Positions 1 through 5,280 of a DNA stretch of 5,323 nucleotides are shown piece by piece. Both the position numbers and the translations under genes were made by a program. Below the pieces are notes generated by a model. The model was given only the letters and a program-made list of their open reading frames with translations. It searched no databases and was not told the DNA's origin. The DNA is from Thermoplasmata archaeon (lineage in GTDB: Archaea > Thermoplasmatota > Thermoplasmata > Sysuiplasmatales > Sysuiplasmataceae): assembly GCA_021796175.1 (NCBI GenBank), contig JAJYOM010000115.1, positions 1 to 5,323 on the forward strand. Direction: 5' to 3'. Every line of letters begins with the position of its first letter. Position 1 is the stretch's first letter.

Positions 1-1
1 A

Positions 2-634
2 TGGCTCCCGCCACAGGCGAAGGAAGCCAGAAGTCATGTATTCTGGGCGCAGATAGTCGCTTTTATCGAGATACCGATCTCTGTTTTCCTTACTATACTG
101 CTGTTCTATTACTATTTCAAGTATTCGGCGCCGGCATATGTGCTGGTCAACCCCGGTGCCTCGTCTGTGGCGTCCGCATTCTTCGCATTTGCACTGTATT
201 TCATAGCCATTGTCCTGGTTTCAGTGCTGGAGCTGGTATTCATAAGGCTCCATATCTCGAATCAGCTGGACGCTGGCAAATTCGTTGTTGCCGAGGAGAG
301 GGCGGTGCTCTGGGGGGTTCTGTCAATCCTGTTCGGCCTCATACCCGGAATAATGCTCATAGCGGCTGCAATGAGCCTGCGGGATTTGAACAAGCATACA
401 ACATCTGTCAAGGAGATACCGCAGGAGACGGGAGGCGGCATACAGGGGACACAGGGTTCGCCCGAAGCGAAGACCGCCATACCGCCACCGCAGACACCTG
501 CAAAGCAGGCGCAGCAGTATTCTGTCCCGGCCGCAGCAAAGCAGCACACTGAGATGGTGAAGTGCAAGAAGTGCGGTGCCTCATACCCCGCATTCATGCA
601 TTCCTGTCCCAGCTGCAACGAACCGAAAAGCTAG
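2..634 (+). CDS. Membrane protein with C-terminal zinc ribbon (5' end outside window)
   Basis: The reading frame is open from base 2, so the gene begins upstream; an internal GTG at 140 is in frame but would remove the first membrane segment. The visible 210 residues show three hydrophobic segments, at about residues 18-39, 56-82 and 101-124, then a Pro/Gln/Ala-rich linker (about 135-182), and last a CX2C-X10-CX2C zinc ribbon with cysteines at 188, 191, 202 and 205. It is therefore probably an integral membrane protein with a flexible tail holding a small metal-binding module, most likely on the cytoplasmic side. I do not recognise a named family, and the function is unknown. Zinc ribbons of this kind usually mediate contacts with protein or nucleic acid, but nothing here shows the partner. 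The TAG stop at 632-634 overlaps the stop of the convergent downstream gene. The frame-1 open stretch over bases 1-552 is a shadow of this gene. Confidence 0.85.
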   Translation, partial: WLPPQAKEARSHVFWAQIVAFIEIPISVFLTILLFYYYFKYSAPAYVLVNPGASSVASAFFAFALYFIAIVLVSVLELVFIRLHISNQLDAGKFVVAEERAVLWGVLSILFGLIPGIMLIAAAMSLRDLNKHTTSVKEIPQETGGGIQGTQGSPEAKTAIPPPQTPAKQAQQYSVPAAAKQHTEMVKCKKCGASYPAFMHSCPSCNEPKS

Positions 635-876
635 TCCCTTTCAAAGAGGATCGTCCCGGCCGACACAATTCTGCGTATCCTGTGATACGGAACAAGCCTG
701 GCAGCTGTTTGTATCCCCGATGCCCCGATGCTGACTATTTCGCGGCCATACAGCACATCCTCATTTCCCTCGGCACCTCTGGACAGGTAATATATGCGGA
801 CTCCCTCAAGCCCGCCCTGCTCATCCCATTTGAGTCTGTTCAGAATGTCCCTGAGGTCAAATTTCTTCATGCGCAC
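631..876 (-). CDS. UPF0248/DUF504 protein (MJ1316-type RNA-end-recognition domain)
   Basis: This is a single-domain protein of 81 residues from GTG at 876, or 79 from ATG at 870, which is the usual length for the archaeal family. Family features visible in order are an N-terminal LRDILNRLKWD (residues 8-18), then YLSRGAEG (about 30-37), a GREIVSIG strand region, and the hallmark IPYHRI-like VPYHRIRRI near residues 62-70, ending in a strand with FERD. The domain (PF04457) has been proposed from comparative genomics to recognise RNA ends such as 2',3'-cyclic phosphates; that is family knowledge and I know of no direct test. A GGTGG motif at 884-888 lies 7 bases before the GTG, favouring that start, while ATG at 870 remains possible. 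It diverges from the SelB-like gene and converges on the zinc-ribbon membrane gene, sharing CTAG at 631-634 for both stops. Confidence 0.88.
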   Translation of the reverse strand: MRMKKFDLRDILNRLKWDEQGGLEGVRIYYLSRGAEGNEDVLYGREIVSIGASGIQTAARLVPYHRIRRIVSAGTILFERD

Positions 877-883
877 TTTCCAT

Positions 884-888
884 CCACC
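884..888 (-). promoter_or_regulatory. Candidate Shine-Dalgarno of the DUF504 gene
   Basis: On the minus strand GGTGG (within GGTGGAT) ends 7 bases before the GTG at 876. It matches part of the GGAGGTGAT sequence complementary to archaeal 16S rRNA 3' ends and supports GTG over ATG at 870, for which the spacing would be 13. It would only function if transcription begins upstream of it. Confidence 0.4.
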
Positions 889-895
889 GTTACGC

Positions 896-909
896 GGATA
901 GTTTTATGG
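896..909. promoter_or_regulatory. Candidate TATA box in the divergent region, possibly used both ways
   Basis: The A/T core in this stretch reads ATAAAAC on the minus strand and GTTTTAT on the plus strand, between the DUF504 start and the SelB-like start. On the minus strand its centre is about 28 bases before GTG 876, which suits a very short leader. On the plus strand the expected transcript start would be near 930, inside the dyad upstream of GTG 957. A second A/T stretch at 917-925 is an alternative for the plus-strand gene. Neither is a strong match, so this is a placement argument more than a motif call. Confidence 0.35.
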
Positions 910-928
910 TCCTGTCCTTATTTCATAT

Positions 929-945
929 GTTGCCAGACAGGCAAC
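929..945. repeat. Perfect inverted repeat (6-bp arms, 5-base spacer)
   Basis: GTTGCC at 929-934 and GGCAAC at 940-945 are exact reverse complements around AGACA. The repeat lies between two divergent genes, and its right arm ends one base before the Shine-Dalgarno of the SelB-like gene. It could be an operator for a dimeric regulator or an RNA hairpin next to the ribosome binding site. If translation started at ATG 906 it would instead be inside coding sequence. Confidence 0.6.
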
Positions 946-946
946 C

Positions 947-953
947 GGTGATT
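947..953 (+). promoter_or_regulatory. Shine-Dalgarno that decides the SelB-like start
   Basis: GGTGATT at 947-953 matches the GGTGAT part of the archaeal anti-Shine-Dalgarno complement. GTG at 957 begins 4 bases after the GGTGAT core, a normal spacing. I see no comparable motif ahead of the upstream in-frame ATGs at 906 and 927. Confidence 0.55.
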
Positions 954-956
954 CAA

Positions 957-1916
957 GTGAAGAGCGTCAATGTTTCATTTATAGGCAGTTCGTTCGACAC
1001 GATGGACGCCATCGCGTCACGGCTCGCCAAGAAGGGGACTGAAAGCGACATTGCGCTACATGACAAGAGGGAAGGAGACGTCGCCGTAAGCATAGCCATC
1101 CCGCGGACGTATCCGGAACGGATTCAACCTCTCCTGCAGTCTCTGTCGATGGCCGATACTGTAGTCTTCTTTCCGGAGGCAGCAGACAGCATAGTCGGCG
1201 AGGAAATAGTCGCAATAGGCAGCTATTCCCGACCCGGTATTGTGGTGGCGGACGAGGATCTCGGGAACAAACTGCTCAGGCTGATCAGCCAGAGGACTCC
1301 CGGCTGGAAATTCGTTGCCAGAGGGGACAACACGGAACGGGAGCTGTGGGAAAATCTGACATCATACAATGCCAGCAGAGATCCCGACAGGGAGAACTGG
1401 AGGGTGGATGTGGATCACGCATTTGACGTCAAGGGGGTCGGCACAGTATGCCTCGGCATTGTCAGGTACGGGACCGCGAGAGTCCATGACAAAGTGGTGG
1501 CGATGCCAACAGGCAGGGAGGGGCTAGTGAGAACAATCCAGATATTCGATGTTGACCAGAAGGAAGCCCCGGCGGGAAGCAGGGTCGGTTTCGCTCTCAA
1601 GGGACTGACGCCTGACGATCTACCCCGCGGGACAGTGATTACGAATAATATGAGATATGGAACTGCGAAAAACATCAGCATCTCACTGAAAAGGGAGAAC
1701 TTTTTCAAGGACCCATTTGAGGCGGGGAGGGTAATACACCTGAATGTTGGCCTCCAGTGCAAGCAGGCAAGGGTGATTGCAGTCGGAGAAACAGTTGATA
1801 TCGAAGCAGAGGAGGCAGTTGCTCTGGAAGGGGACAATGCTGTCCTCTTCAGCGCGAAACCGCCTGGCCAGCTCAGGATAGCCGGGCATGGCGCCGCTGC
1901 CAGTCTCATTTCCTGA
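957..1916 (+). CDS. SelB-like translation factor (aSelBL type) with degenerate GTPase domain
   Basis: The 319-residue product has the EF-Tu/SelB three-domain layout. Domain II (about 149-228) is clear: FDVKGVGTVCLGIVRYGT, an IQIFD strand, PAGSRVGFALKGL and a closing LPRGTVI. Domain III fills about 229-319, and there is no SelB C-terminal winged-helix extension. The N-terminal 148 residues keep the G-domain trace (VNVSFIGS strand, SMADTVVFF where elongation factors have the strand after the DxPGH region), but lack the P-loop GK[ST], the DxxG switch and NKxD. This matches the archaeal aSelBL family, described in Thermoplasmatales, Sulfolobales and methanogens with disrupted GTPase domains and retained ribosome- and aminoacyl-tRNA-binding features. 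Its role is unknown, and nucleotide binding is doubtful. GTG 957 is preferred because of GGTGATT and because the family begins just before the VNVxxIG strand. ATG 906 would add 17 unconvincing residues and leave only 29 bases to the divergent start. Confidence 0.82.
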   Translation: MKSVNVSFIGSSFDTMDAIASRLAKKGTESDIALHDKREGDVAVSIAIPRTYPERIQPLLQSLSMADTVVFFPEAADSIVGEEIVAIGSYSRPGIVVADEDLGNKLLRLISQRTPGWKFVARGDNTERELWENLTSYNASRDPDRENWRVDVDHAFDVKGVGTVCLGIVRYGTARVHDKVVAMPTGREGLVRTIQIFDVDQKEAPAGSRVGFALKGLTPDDLPRGTVITNNMRYGTAKNISISLKRENFFKDPFEAGRVIHLNVGLQCKQARVIAVGETVDIEAEEAVALEGDNAVLFSAKPPGQLRIAGHGAAASLIS

Positions 1917-1933
1917 TTTGGCCCTGGGATAGC

Positions 1934-1941
1934 TTTAACTA
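1934..1941 (+). promoter_or_regulatory. TATA box of the DedA gene
   Basis: TTTAACTA is centred about 26-27 bases before ATG 1964, the normal TATA-to-start distance in archaea, so the transcript would be leaderless or nearly so. No Shine-Dalgarno precedes this ATG, which agrees. The element follows the SelB-like stop by only 17 bases. Confidence 0.5.
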
Positions 1942-1963
1942 CAGGATCATTATCGGACCGACA

Positions 1964-2584
1964 ATGAGCGCAGGAGGCATACTGTTCAATGTCACGGAGT
2001 CTGCTCTTCTTTCTCTTGGCTACATGGGCATATTCTATCTGATGACACTCGACAGCCTCATGGTTCCTCTCGGAAGCGAAGCGATTATGACACTTGCGGG
2101 CGTCCTTGCATTCCAGGGAAAGTTTGATTTCTGGCTGGTTGTGATTGTCGCACTGTTGGCCTCCATGATAGGTTCAACCCTCTCATGGATGATCGGCAAA
2201 TACGGGGGGCGGAAATTCCTAGAGAGGTACGGGAAATATGTGCTTATACGTGAGAAGGAGATAATCAGGGGCGACGTATTTTTCACCAGGCACGGGGAAG
2301 CTGCAGTCATGTTCGGCAGGGTAATACCGCTTGTGAGGACATACGTGTCCCTTCCCGCAGGCGTCGCTGTGATGCCCTACAGGAAATTCTTTGTCTTCAC
2401 CCTGATAGGTAGTGCCGCATTTGTGCTGATACTCATGACGCTGGGCTATGAGCTGTCCGCGCAGATCACTTCATTGCTTGCATCCGAACATCTGTATACA
2501 CTGATAGGCGCGGGGATTGTGGTCCTCGGCCTGATCGCAGCAATTGTCGTTGGGCTGAGCAGGAGAAGGGCCGCGCATGAATAG
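1964..2584 (+). CDS. DedA-family (SNARE-associated/VTT) membrane transporter
   Basis: The 206-residue protein has the length and motif order of DedA proteins. It shows hydrophobic segments at about 12-35, 38-50, 56-78, 125-136, 142-162 and 178-198, an early acidic residue in PLGSEAIM (E39), GSTLSWMIGKYGGRKFLERYG (about 70-90), and the family signature FGRVIPLVRTYVSLPAGVAVMPYRKFF (117-143) with R119 and R125. These correspond to the functionally important acidic and arginine residues of bacterial DedA transporters. Bacterial members move undecaprenyl phosphate and related lipids across the membrane; by analogy an archaeal one may handle polyprenyl phosphate or phospholipid, but the substrate here is not known. 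The C-terminus is Arg-rich (LSRRRAAHE). ATG 1964 suits the TATA box centred 26-27 bases upstream. The TAG stop at 2582-2584 is the first three bases of a perfect stem-loop, and the frame stays open into the next gene. Confidence 0.92.
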   Translation: MSAGGILFNVTESALLSLGYMGIFYLMTLDSLMVPLGSEAIMTLAGVLAFQGKFDFWLVVIVALLASMIGSTLSWMIGKYGGRKFLERYGKYVLIREKEIIRGDVFFTRHGEAAVMFGRVIPLVRTYVSLPAGVAVMPYRKFFVFTLIGSAAFVLILMTLGYELSAQITSLLASEHLYTLIGAGIVVLGLIAAIVVGLSRRRAAHE

Positions 2585-2610
2585 GCAGCACCGGCTGCCT
2601 ACCTGCAGCC
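2582..2610 (+). repeat. Two alternative stem-loops at the dedA stop codon
   Basis: An 8-bp perfect inverted repeat, TAGGCAGC at 2582-2589 and GCTGCCTA at 2594-2601 around ACCG, starts at the dedA stop codon. The right arm can also pair onward: GGCTGC at 2593-2598 is the reverse complement of GCAGCC at 2605-2610. The two helices exclude each other. No U-tract follows, so a classic terminator is not shown; an mRNA 3'-end hairpin, or a protein-binding site just ahead of the next TATA box, would both fit. Confidence 0.55.
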
Positions 2611-2620
2611 TCCGGTCAAC

Positions 2621-2628
2621 TTTATAAG
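2621..2628 (+). promoter_or_regulatory. TATA box of the flavin reductase gene
   Basis: TTTATAAG is a close match to the archaeal TATA consensus, centred about 30 bases before ATG 2654. Transcription would begin a few bases ahead of the ATG, giving a very short leader; no Shine-Dalgarno is present, which agrees. Confidence 0.65.
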
Positions 2629-2653
2629 CGCCGAGCCTTTAGCGTTCGCGTCG

Positions 2654-3166
2654 ATGGCTGTCGAAGTTGAGGAGTACAAGAAGGCTATTTCGAGGTTTGC
2701 CACAGGTGTAGCTGTCATTGCCACTGCGCACAGGGGGCGTTTGGCCGGCATGACTGCAAACGCACTCTTCTCACTCTCGCTCAGTCCGCCCTCAATTGTT
2801 CTTTCAATGCAGAAGGATGCAGAATCGACAATGCTAATCGGCGAGTCCAGGAAGGCAGCAATATCATTCCTGTCGAGCGGGCAGCGTGATGTTTCCGAAC
2901 TTTTTGCGAAGAGGGACAGCACGGCTGAGAAATTCAGCAGCGGCAAACACCATCTTGGAGGAAACGGTCAGCCGATAATCGACGGCTCCATTTCTGCATT
3001 GGAAGTCGATGTGTCTGAAATGTTCCCCGCAGCAGACCACTTGCTTCTCGTATGTCACGTCACAGGAATAGCCCATTTTAACGATGAGCTGCCGCTTATC
3101 TACTGGGGAAGCGGGTACGCCTCAGAGTCCGGCAGCAGATCAGTCAGGCTGCCTGAGCCGAGGTAG
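2654..3166 (+). CDS. FMN-binding flavin reductase-like protein
   Basis: The 170-residue protein matches the flavin reductase-like split-barrel family (PF01613, HpaC type) over its full length. Visible signatures are FATGVAVIATAHRGRLAGMT (15-34) followed by ANALFSLSLSPPSIVLSM (35-52), which bind the flavin phosphate and ring in this family, then AISFLSSGQRDVSELFA (69-85), GQPIIDGSISALEVDV (105-120), the DH of AADHLLLVCHV (126-136) in place of the usual GDH, and a terminal LPLIYWGSGY (146-155). Members reduce free FMN or FAD with NAD(P)H, often to feed a separate monooxygenase, or act as electron carriers; some only bind flavin. No oxygenase partner is in this window, so the physiological role is open. 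It is cytosolic, with no signal or membrane segment. It has its own TATA box and ends 7 bases from the convergent ABCE1 stop. Confidence 0.92.
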   Translation: MAVEVEEYKKAISRFATGVAVIATAHRGRLAGMTANALFSLSLSPPSIVLSMQKDAESTMLIGESRKAAISFLSSGQRDVSELFAKRDSTAEKFSSGKHHLGGNGQPIIDGSISALEVDVSEMFPAADHLLLVCHVTGIAHFNDELPLIYWGSGYASESGSRSVRLPEPR

Positions 3167-3173
3167 GGGCTCG

Positions 3174-4943
3174 CTACTCCTCGTAGTAGTAATTGCCGCT
3201 GTTTCTCTGTTCCCTGTCCAGGCGCGAGTCTTTTTTGTTTATCCTTGGCCTGTGTGAACTGCCATCTCTCCTGAATGTAATGTCGAGCATCCTGAGGAAA
3301 CTGTTCATGCCGTCTCTCATGCTGAGCGGAGGGGAGGCGCTGCCGCTCCTTCCCTGCTCACCGGAAAACACCATCAGCCTGTCAGCAACAAGGTCAACGA
3401 AATAGATGTCATGCTCAACAACGAAGGCTGATTTCTTCCCGTTCTCCATCACCCTCCTTATGACCTTCGAAGCATTCATGCGCTGCACCGAATCTAGGTA
3501 GGCTGACGGCTCATCGATTAAGTACAGGTCAGCATCCCGCAGCAGGCAGAGCGCAATTGCCACCCTCTGCAGTTCGCCGCCAGAAAGTGCGTTGAGCTTT
3601 TTGTCCATCACGAACTTGAGCTCCAAGGGCTCGAAAACCTCCGTCTGGTAGAAGGCCTGAGTCATACGCGTGCCGGTCTCCTGCACTATCATCTCTGCCA
3701 CCGTGAGCTCACTTTCAGAGTTGATGTACTGCGGCTTGTAGCTGACAGTAGCCTTCCCGTCCACGACTCCTGATGTGGGGATCTCAACCCCGGCAAGCAT
3801 CTTGATGAATGTGGTCTTCCCTGTGGCGTTTGGCCCGAGTATGCCGACTACTTCGCTTCGCATTACGCCACCCGCCTGGACCGAGAGAGAGAACTGATCA
3901 TATTTCTTTGTCAGGCTCCCGTATGTTATCAGCGGAACTTCTGAAGCATGTCTTTCAGGCGGTCTGCGCTGGAACTCTATCGCATGATTCCTGAACCTTA
4001 TGTTCTCCTCTTTTATTCTGCCGTCAAGGTAGGAGTTTATTGCAATCCTTGCACCCATCGCGTTGGAGGCAACCCCATAGGCTCCGTATACACCGTAGAA
4101 TATGTTGACCGTGTCTGAAATGTAGTCGAATATTGCAAGGTCGTGCTCAACAACCATAAACATGCCGCTGTTGCTTTCCCTCCTTATGATGGAGGCCATG
4201 CGAAGTCTTTCCCTTATGTCGAGGTATGACGAGGGCTCGTCTATAAGGTAGACGTCCGCGTCCTTGCAGAGAGTGGCGGCTATGGCCACCTTCTGCAGTT
4301 CGCCGCCCGAGAGTTCTGACATCTTCTTGGACAGCGCATTGCCGAGTCCAAGTTCTTCGGACATCTCCCTGATTATCCCCCTTTCATCTACCTTTGCGAT
4401 CAGGTCGCGGGCAACTCCTTTGAACGCTATGGGTATGCTGTCGACATACTGCGGCTTCACAGCAATCTTCAGCTTCCCATCATAAAGGTCATGGAAATAG
4501 TCCCTGAGTCCAGTCCCGCGGAAATGTTCGATCACAGAGTCCCTGTCCGCCCTGCCGTCATATACCCCAAGGTTGGGGATTGTGGTCCCGCTCAGTATGG
4601 AGAGCGCAGTTGTCTTCCCTATTCCATTTCCACCCAGAATGCCAACCACTGAGTTCTTTTCAGGGGACGGAAGCCTGTATAACCGGAACGAATTCATTCC
4701 GTACTGGTGCACCAGTTCCTCCCCGAGTTCCTCTGGCAACCCCTCGATCCTGAGCGCATCAAACGGGCATTTGTTGACACATATGCCGCACCCGATGCAC
4801 AGATTCTCGTAAATGACGGGCTTTCCCTTCTCACCCATCTCGATGCAATCTGTTCCGGCCCTGACTACAGGACAGAATGTGATGCACTCCTGATTGCATC
4901 TCTTTGACTGGCATCTTTCCTCAAGAAGCACTGCCACTCTCAT
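3174..4943 (-). CDS. abce1: ABCE1/Rli1 ribosome-recycling ATPase
   Basis: The 589-residue protein is a full ABCE1. The N-terminal iron-sulfur domain carries CX4CX3CX3CP (C11, C16, C20, C24), C33, and CX2CX2CX3CP (C49, C52, C55, C59). NBD1 has Walker A GGNGIGKTT (104-112), the Q-loop in KPQYVD (163-168), the ABCE1 helix-loop-helix insert (about 142-158), signature LSGGELQKVAIA (211-222), Walker B with D235-E236 and switch H267. NBD2 has GPNATGKTT (370-378), KPQYI (403-407), LSGGELQRVAIA (453-464), Walker B with D477-E478 and H511. The C-terminal hinge region LDITFRRD...RPRINK...SRLDREQ is typical. With aPelota or aRF1 bound, ABCE1 splits 70S ribosomes into subunits and stays on the 30S. All catalytic residues are present. 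ATG 4943 gives the family start MRVAVL; the TTG-initiated 16-residue upstream extension is not family-like. The gene converges on the flavin reductase gene. Confidence 0.98.
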   Translation of the reverse strand: MRVAVLLEERCQSKRCNQECITFCPVVRAGTDCIEMGEKGKPVIYENLCIGCGICVNKCPFDALRIEGLPEELGEELVHQYGMNSFRLYRLPSPEKNSVVGILGGNGIGKTTALSILSGTTIPNLGVYDGRADRDSVIEHFRGTGLRDYFHDLYDGKLKIAVKPQYVDSIPIAFKGVARDLIAKVDERGIIREMSEELGLGNALSKKMSELSGGELQKVAIAATLCKDADVYLIDEPSSYLDIRERLRMASIIRRESNSGMFMVVEHDLAIFDYISDTVNIFYGVYGAYGVASNAMGARIAINSYLDGRIKEENIRFRNHAIEFQRRPPERHASEVPLITYGSLTKKYDQFSLSVQAGGVMRSEVVGILGPNATGKTTFIKMLAGVEIPTSGVVDGKATVSYKPQYINSESELTVAEMIVQETGTRMTQAFYQTEVFEPLELKFVMDKKLNALSGGELQRVAIALCLLRDADLYLIDEPSAYLDSVQRMNASKVIRRVMENGKKSAFVVEHDIYFVDLVADRLMVFSGEQGRSGSASPPLSMRDGMNSFLRMLDITFRRDGSSHRPRINKKDSRLDREQRNSGNYYYEE

Positions 4944-5219
4944 GTACAGCGGGAAGAGACAATAACCTTCTATTTCAGCTTGCCCATTCAAGTCAGAACA
5001 GGTTCAAACTGCTATGAAATTTGATTTGAAGCGAAATTGTGTCCGGCTTCTTCAGAGCTTGTAAAGGACGGGTCTCTTTCCGGATATTTTGCGATATGAG
5101 GCTCTTCCCGGCATGGATGTGAAAAGTTTCTTTGCTGTCTGTCTATGCCGCCGGCAGAACGAATTTGTGGAAATAGTATGACAGTGTTATGTCGGTCAGC
5201 TTTGTCTTTTTGCCATAAC
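4944..5219. other. Non-coding stretch between abce1 and the right-hand promoter
   Basis: About 275 bases without a supportable gene. The abce1 upstream sequence is at its left end. Plus-strand ORFs are tiny: ATG 5014 (16 codons), ATG 5113 (22 codons), and ATG 5178 (22 codons), the last overlapping the previous stop as ATGA. None has a ribosome binding site or family resemblance. The minus strand is open at 5015-5242 but contains no ATG, GTG or TTG. An 11-base palindrome, TGCCGCCGGCA, sits at 5146-5156. I find no tRNA-like fold. The length leaves room for a small RNA or a long regulatory region, but neither is shown. Confidence 0.5.
4968..4975 (-). promoter_or_regulatory. Weak candidate TATA box of abce1
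   Basis: On the minus strand AAATAGAA is centred about 28 bases before ATG 4943, the right distance for a leaderless transcript, and no Shine-Dalgarno precedes the ATG. The match to the consensus is poor; TTATTG a little nearer the start (-22 to -17) is an alternative. Called mainly by position. Confidence 0.25.
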
Positions 5220-5233
5220 CTTTTTAAGTATAT
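5220..5233 (+). promoter_or_regulatory. Strong TATA-box promoter for a rightward transcript
   Basis: CTTTTTAAGTATAT is the most A/T-rich, consensus-like promoter element in the window. With the usual 25-27 base spacing, transcription would start near 5250-5255, at the edge of the purine-rich Shine-Dalgarno. The transcript runs rightward out of the window, divergent from abce1. Confidence 0.6.
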
Positions 5234-5251
5234 CTTCCGATCTTAATTTGC

Positions 5252-5261
5252 AAAGGAGGGG
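5252..5261 (+). promoter_or_regulatory. Shine-Dalgarno without a start codon at normal distance
   Basis: AAAGGAGGGG is an almost perfect Shine-Dalgarno, but no ATG, GTG or TTG lies 4-12 bases downstream. The first ATGs are at 5281 and 5284, about 21 bases after GGAGG, and both reach TAA at 5293-5295. A CTG at 5266 is at the right spacing but runs into the same TAA. Confidence 0.5.
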
Positions 5262-5280
5262 AACTCTGCGTTATTCGACA

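Noticed and set aside
1..552. Long plus-strand ORF beginning with ATG at base 1
   Set aside because: Its protein is Cys/Arg/Gly-rich with no domain, and it overlaps the frame-2 product that has clean membrane segments and a zinc ribbon. It is a shadow frame.
562..951. Plus-strand ORF of 129 codons opposite DUF504
   Set aside because: Antisense to a recognisable UPF0248 gene and overlapping the next gene's promoter; no family resemblance.
906..956. N-terminal extension of the SelB-like protein from ATG 906 (or ATG 927)
   Set aside because: The added residues do not look like the family, there is no Shine-Dalgarno, it would place the dyad in coding sequence and leave only 29 bases for two divergent promoters. 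Not fully excluded.
1415..1909. Minus-strand ORF of 164 codons inside the SelB-like gene
   Set aside because: Antisense shadow of conserved domains II and III.
3160..3182. Imperfect inverted repeat spanning the convergent stops of the flavin reductase and ABCE1 genes
   Set aside because: Only GTAG/CTAC plus a bulged GAG/CTC, explained by the two TAG stop codons facing each other; too weak to call a bidirectional terminator.
4944..4991. N-terminal extension of ABCE1 from TTG at 4991
   Set aside because: TTG start without a ribosome binding site; ABCE1 proteins begin at the MRVAVL-like strand encoded from 4943.
4999..5012. GGTTCAAA resembling a tRNA T-loop
   Set aside because: Flanking bases do not form a T stem and no acceptor, D or anticodon arms can be found.
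5015..5242. Minus-strand frame open for 76 codons upstream of abce1
   Set aside because: Contains no ATG, GTG or TTG, overlaps the right-hand promoter and resembles no family; taken as chance.
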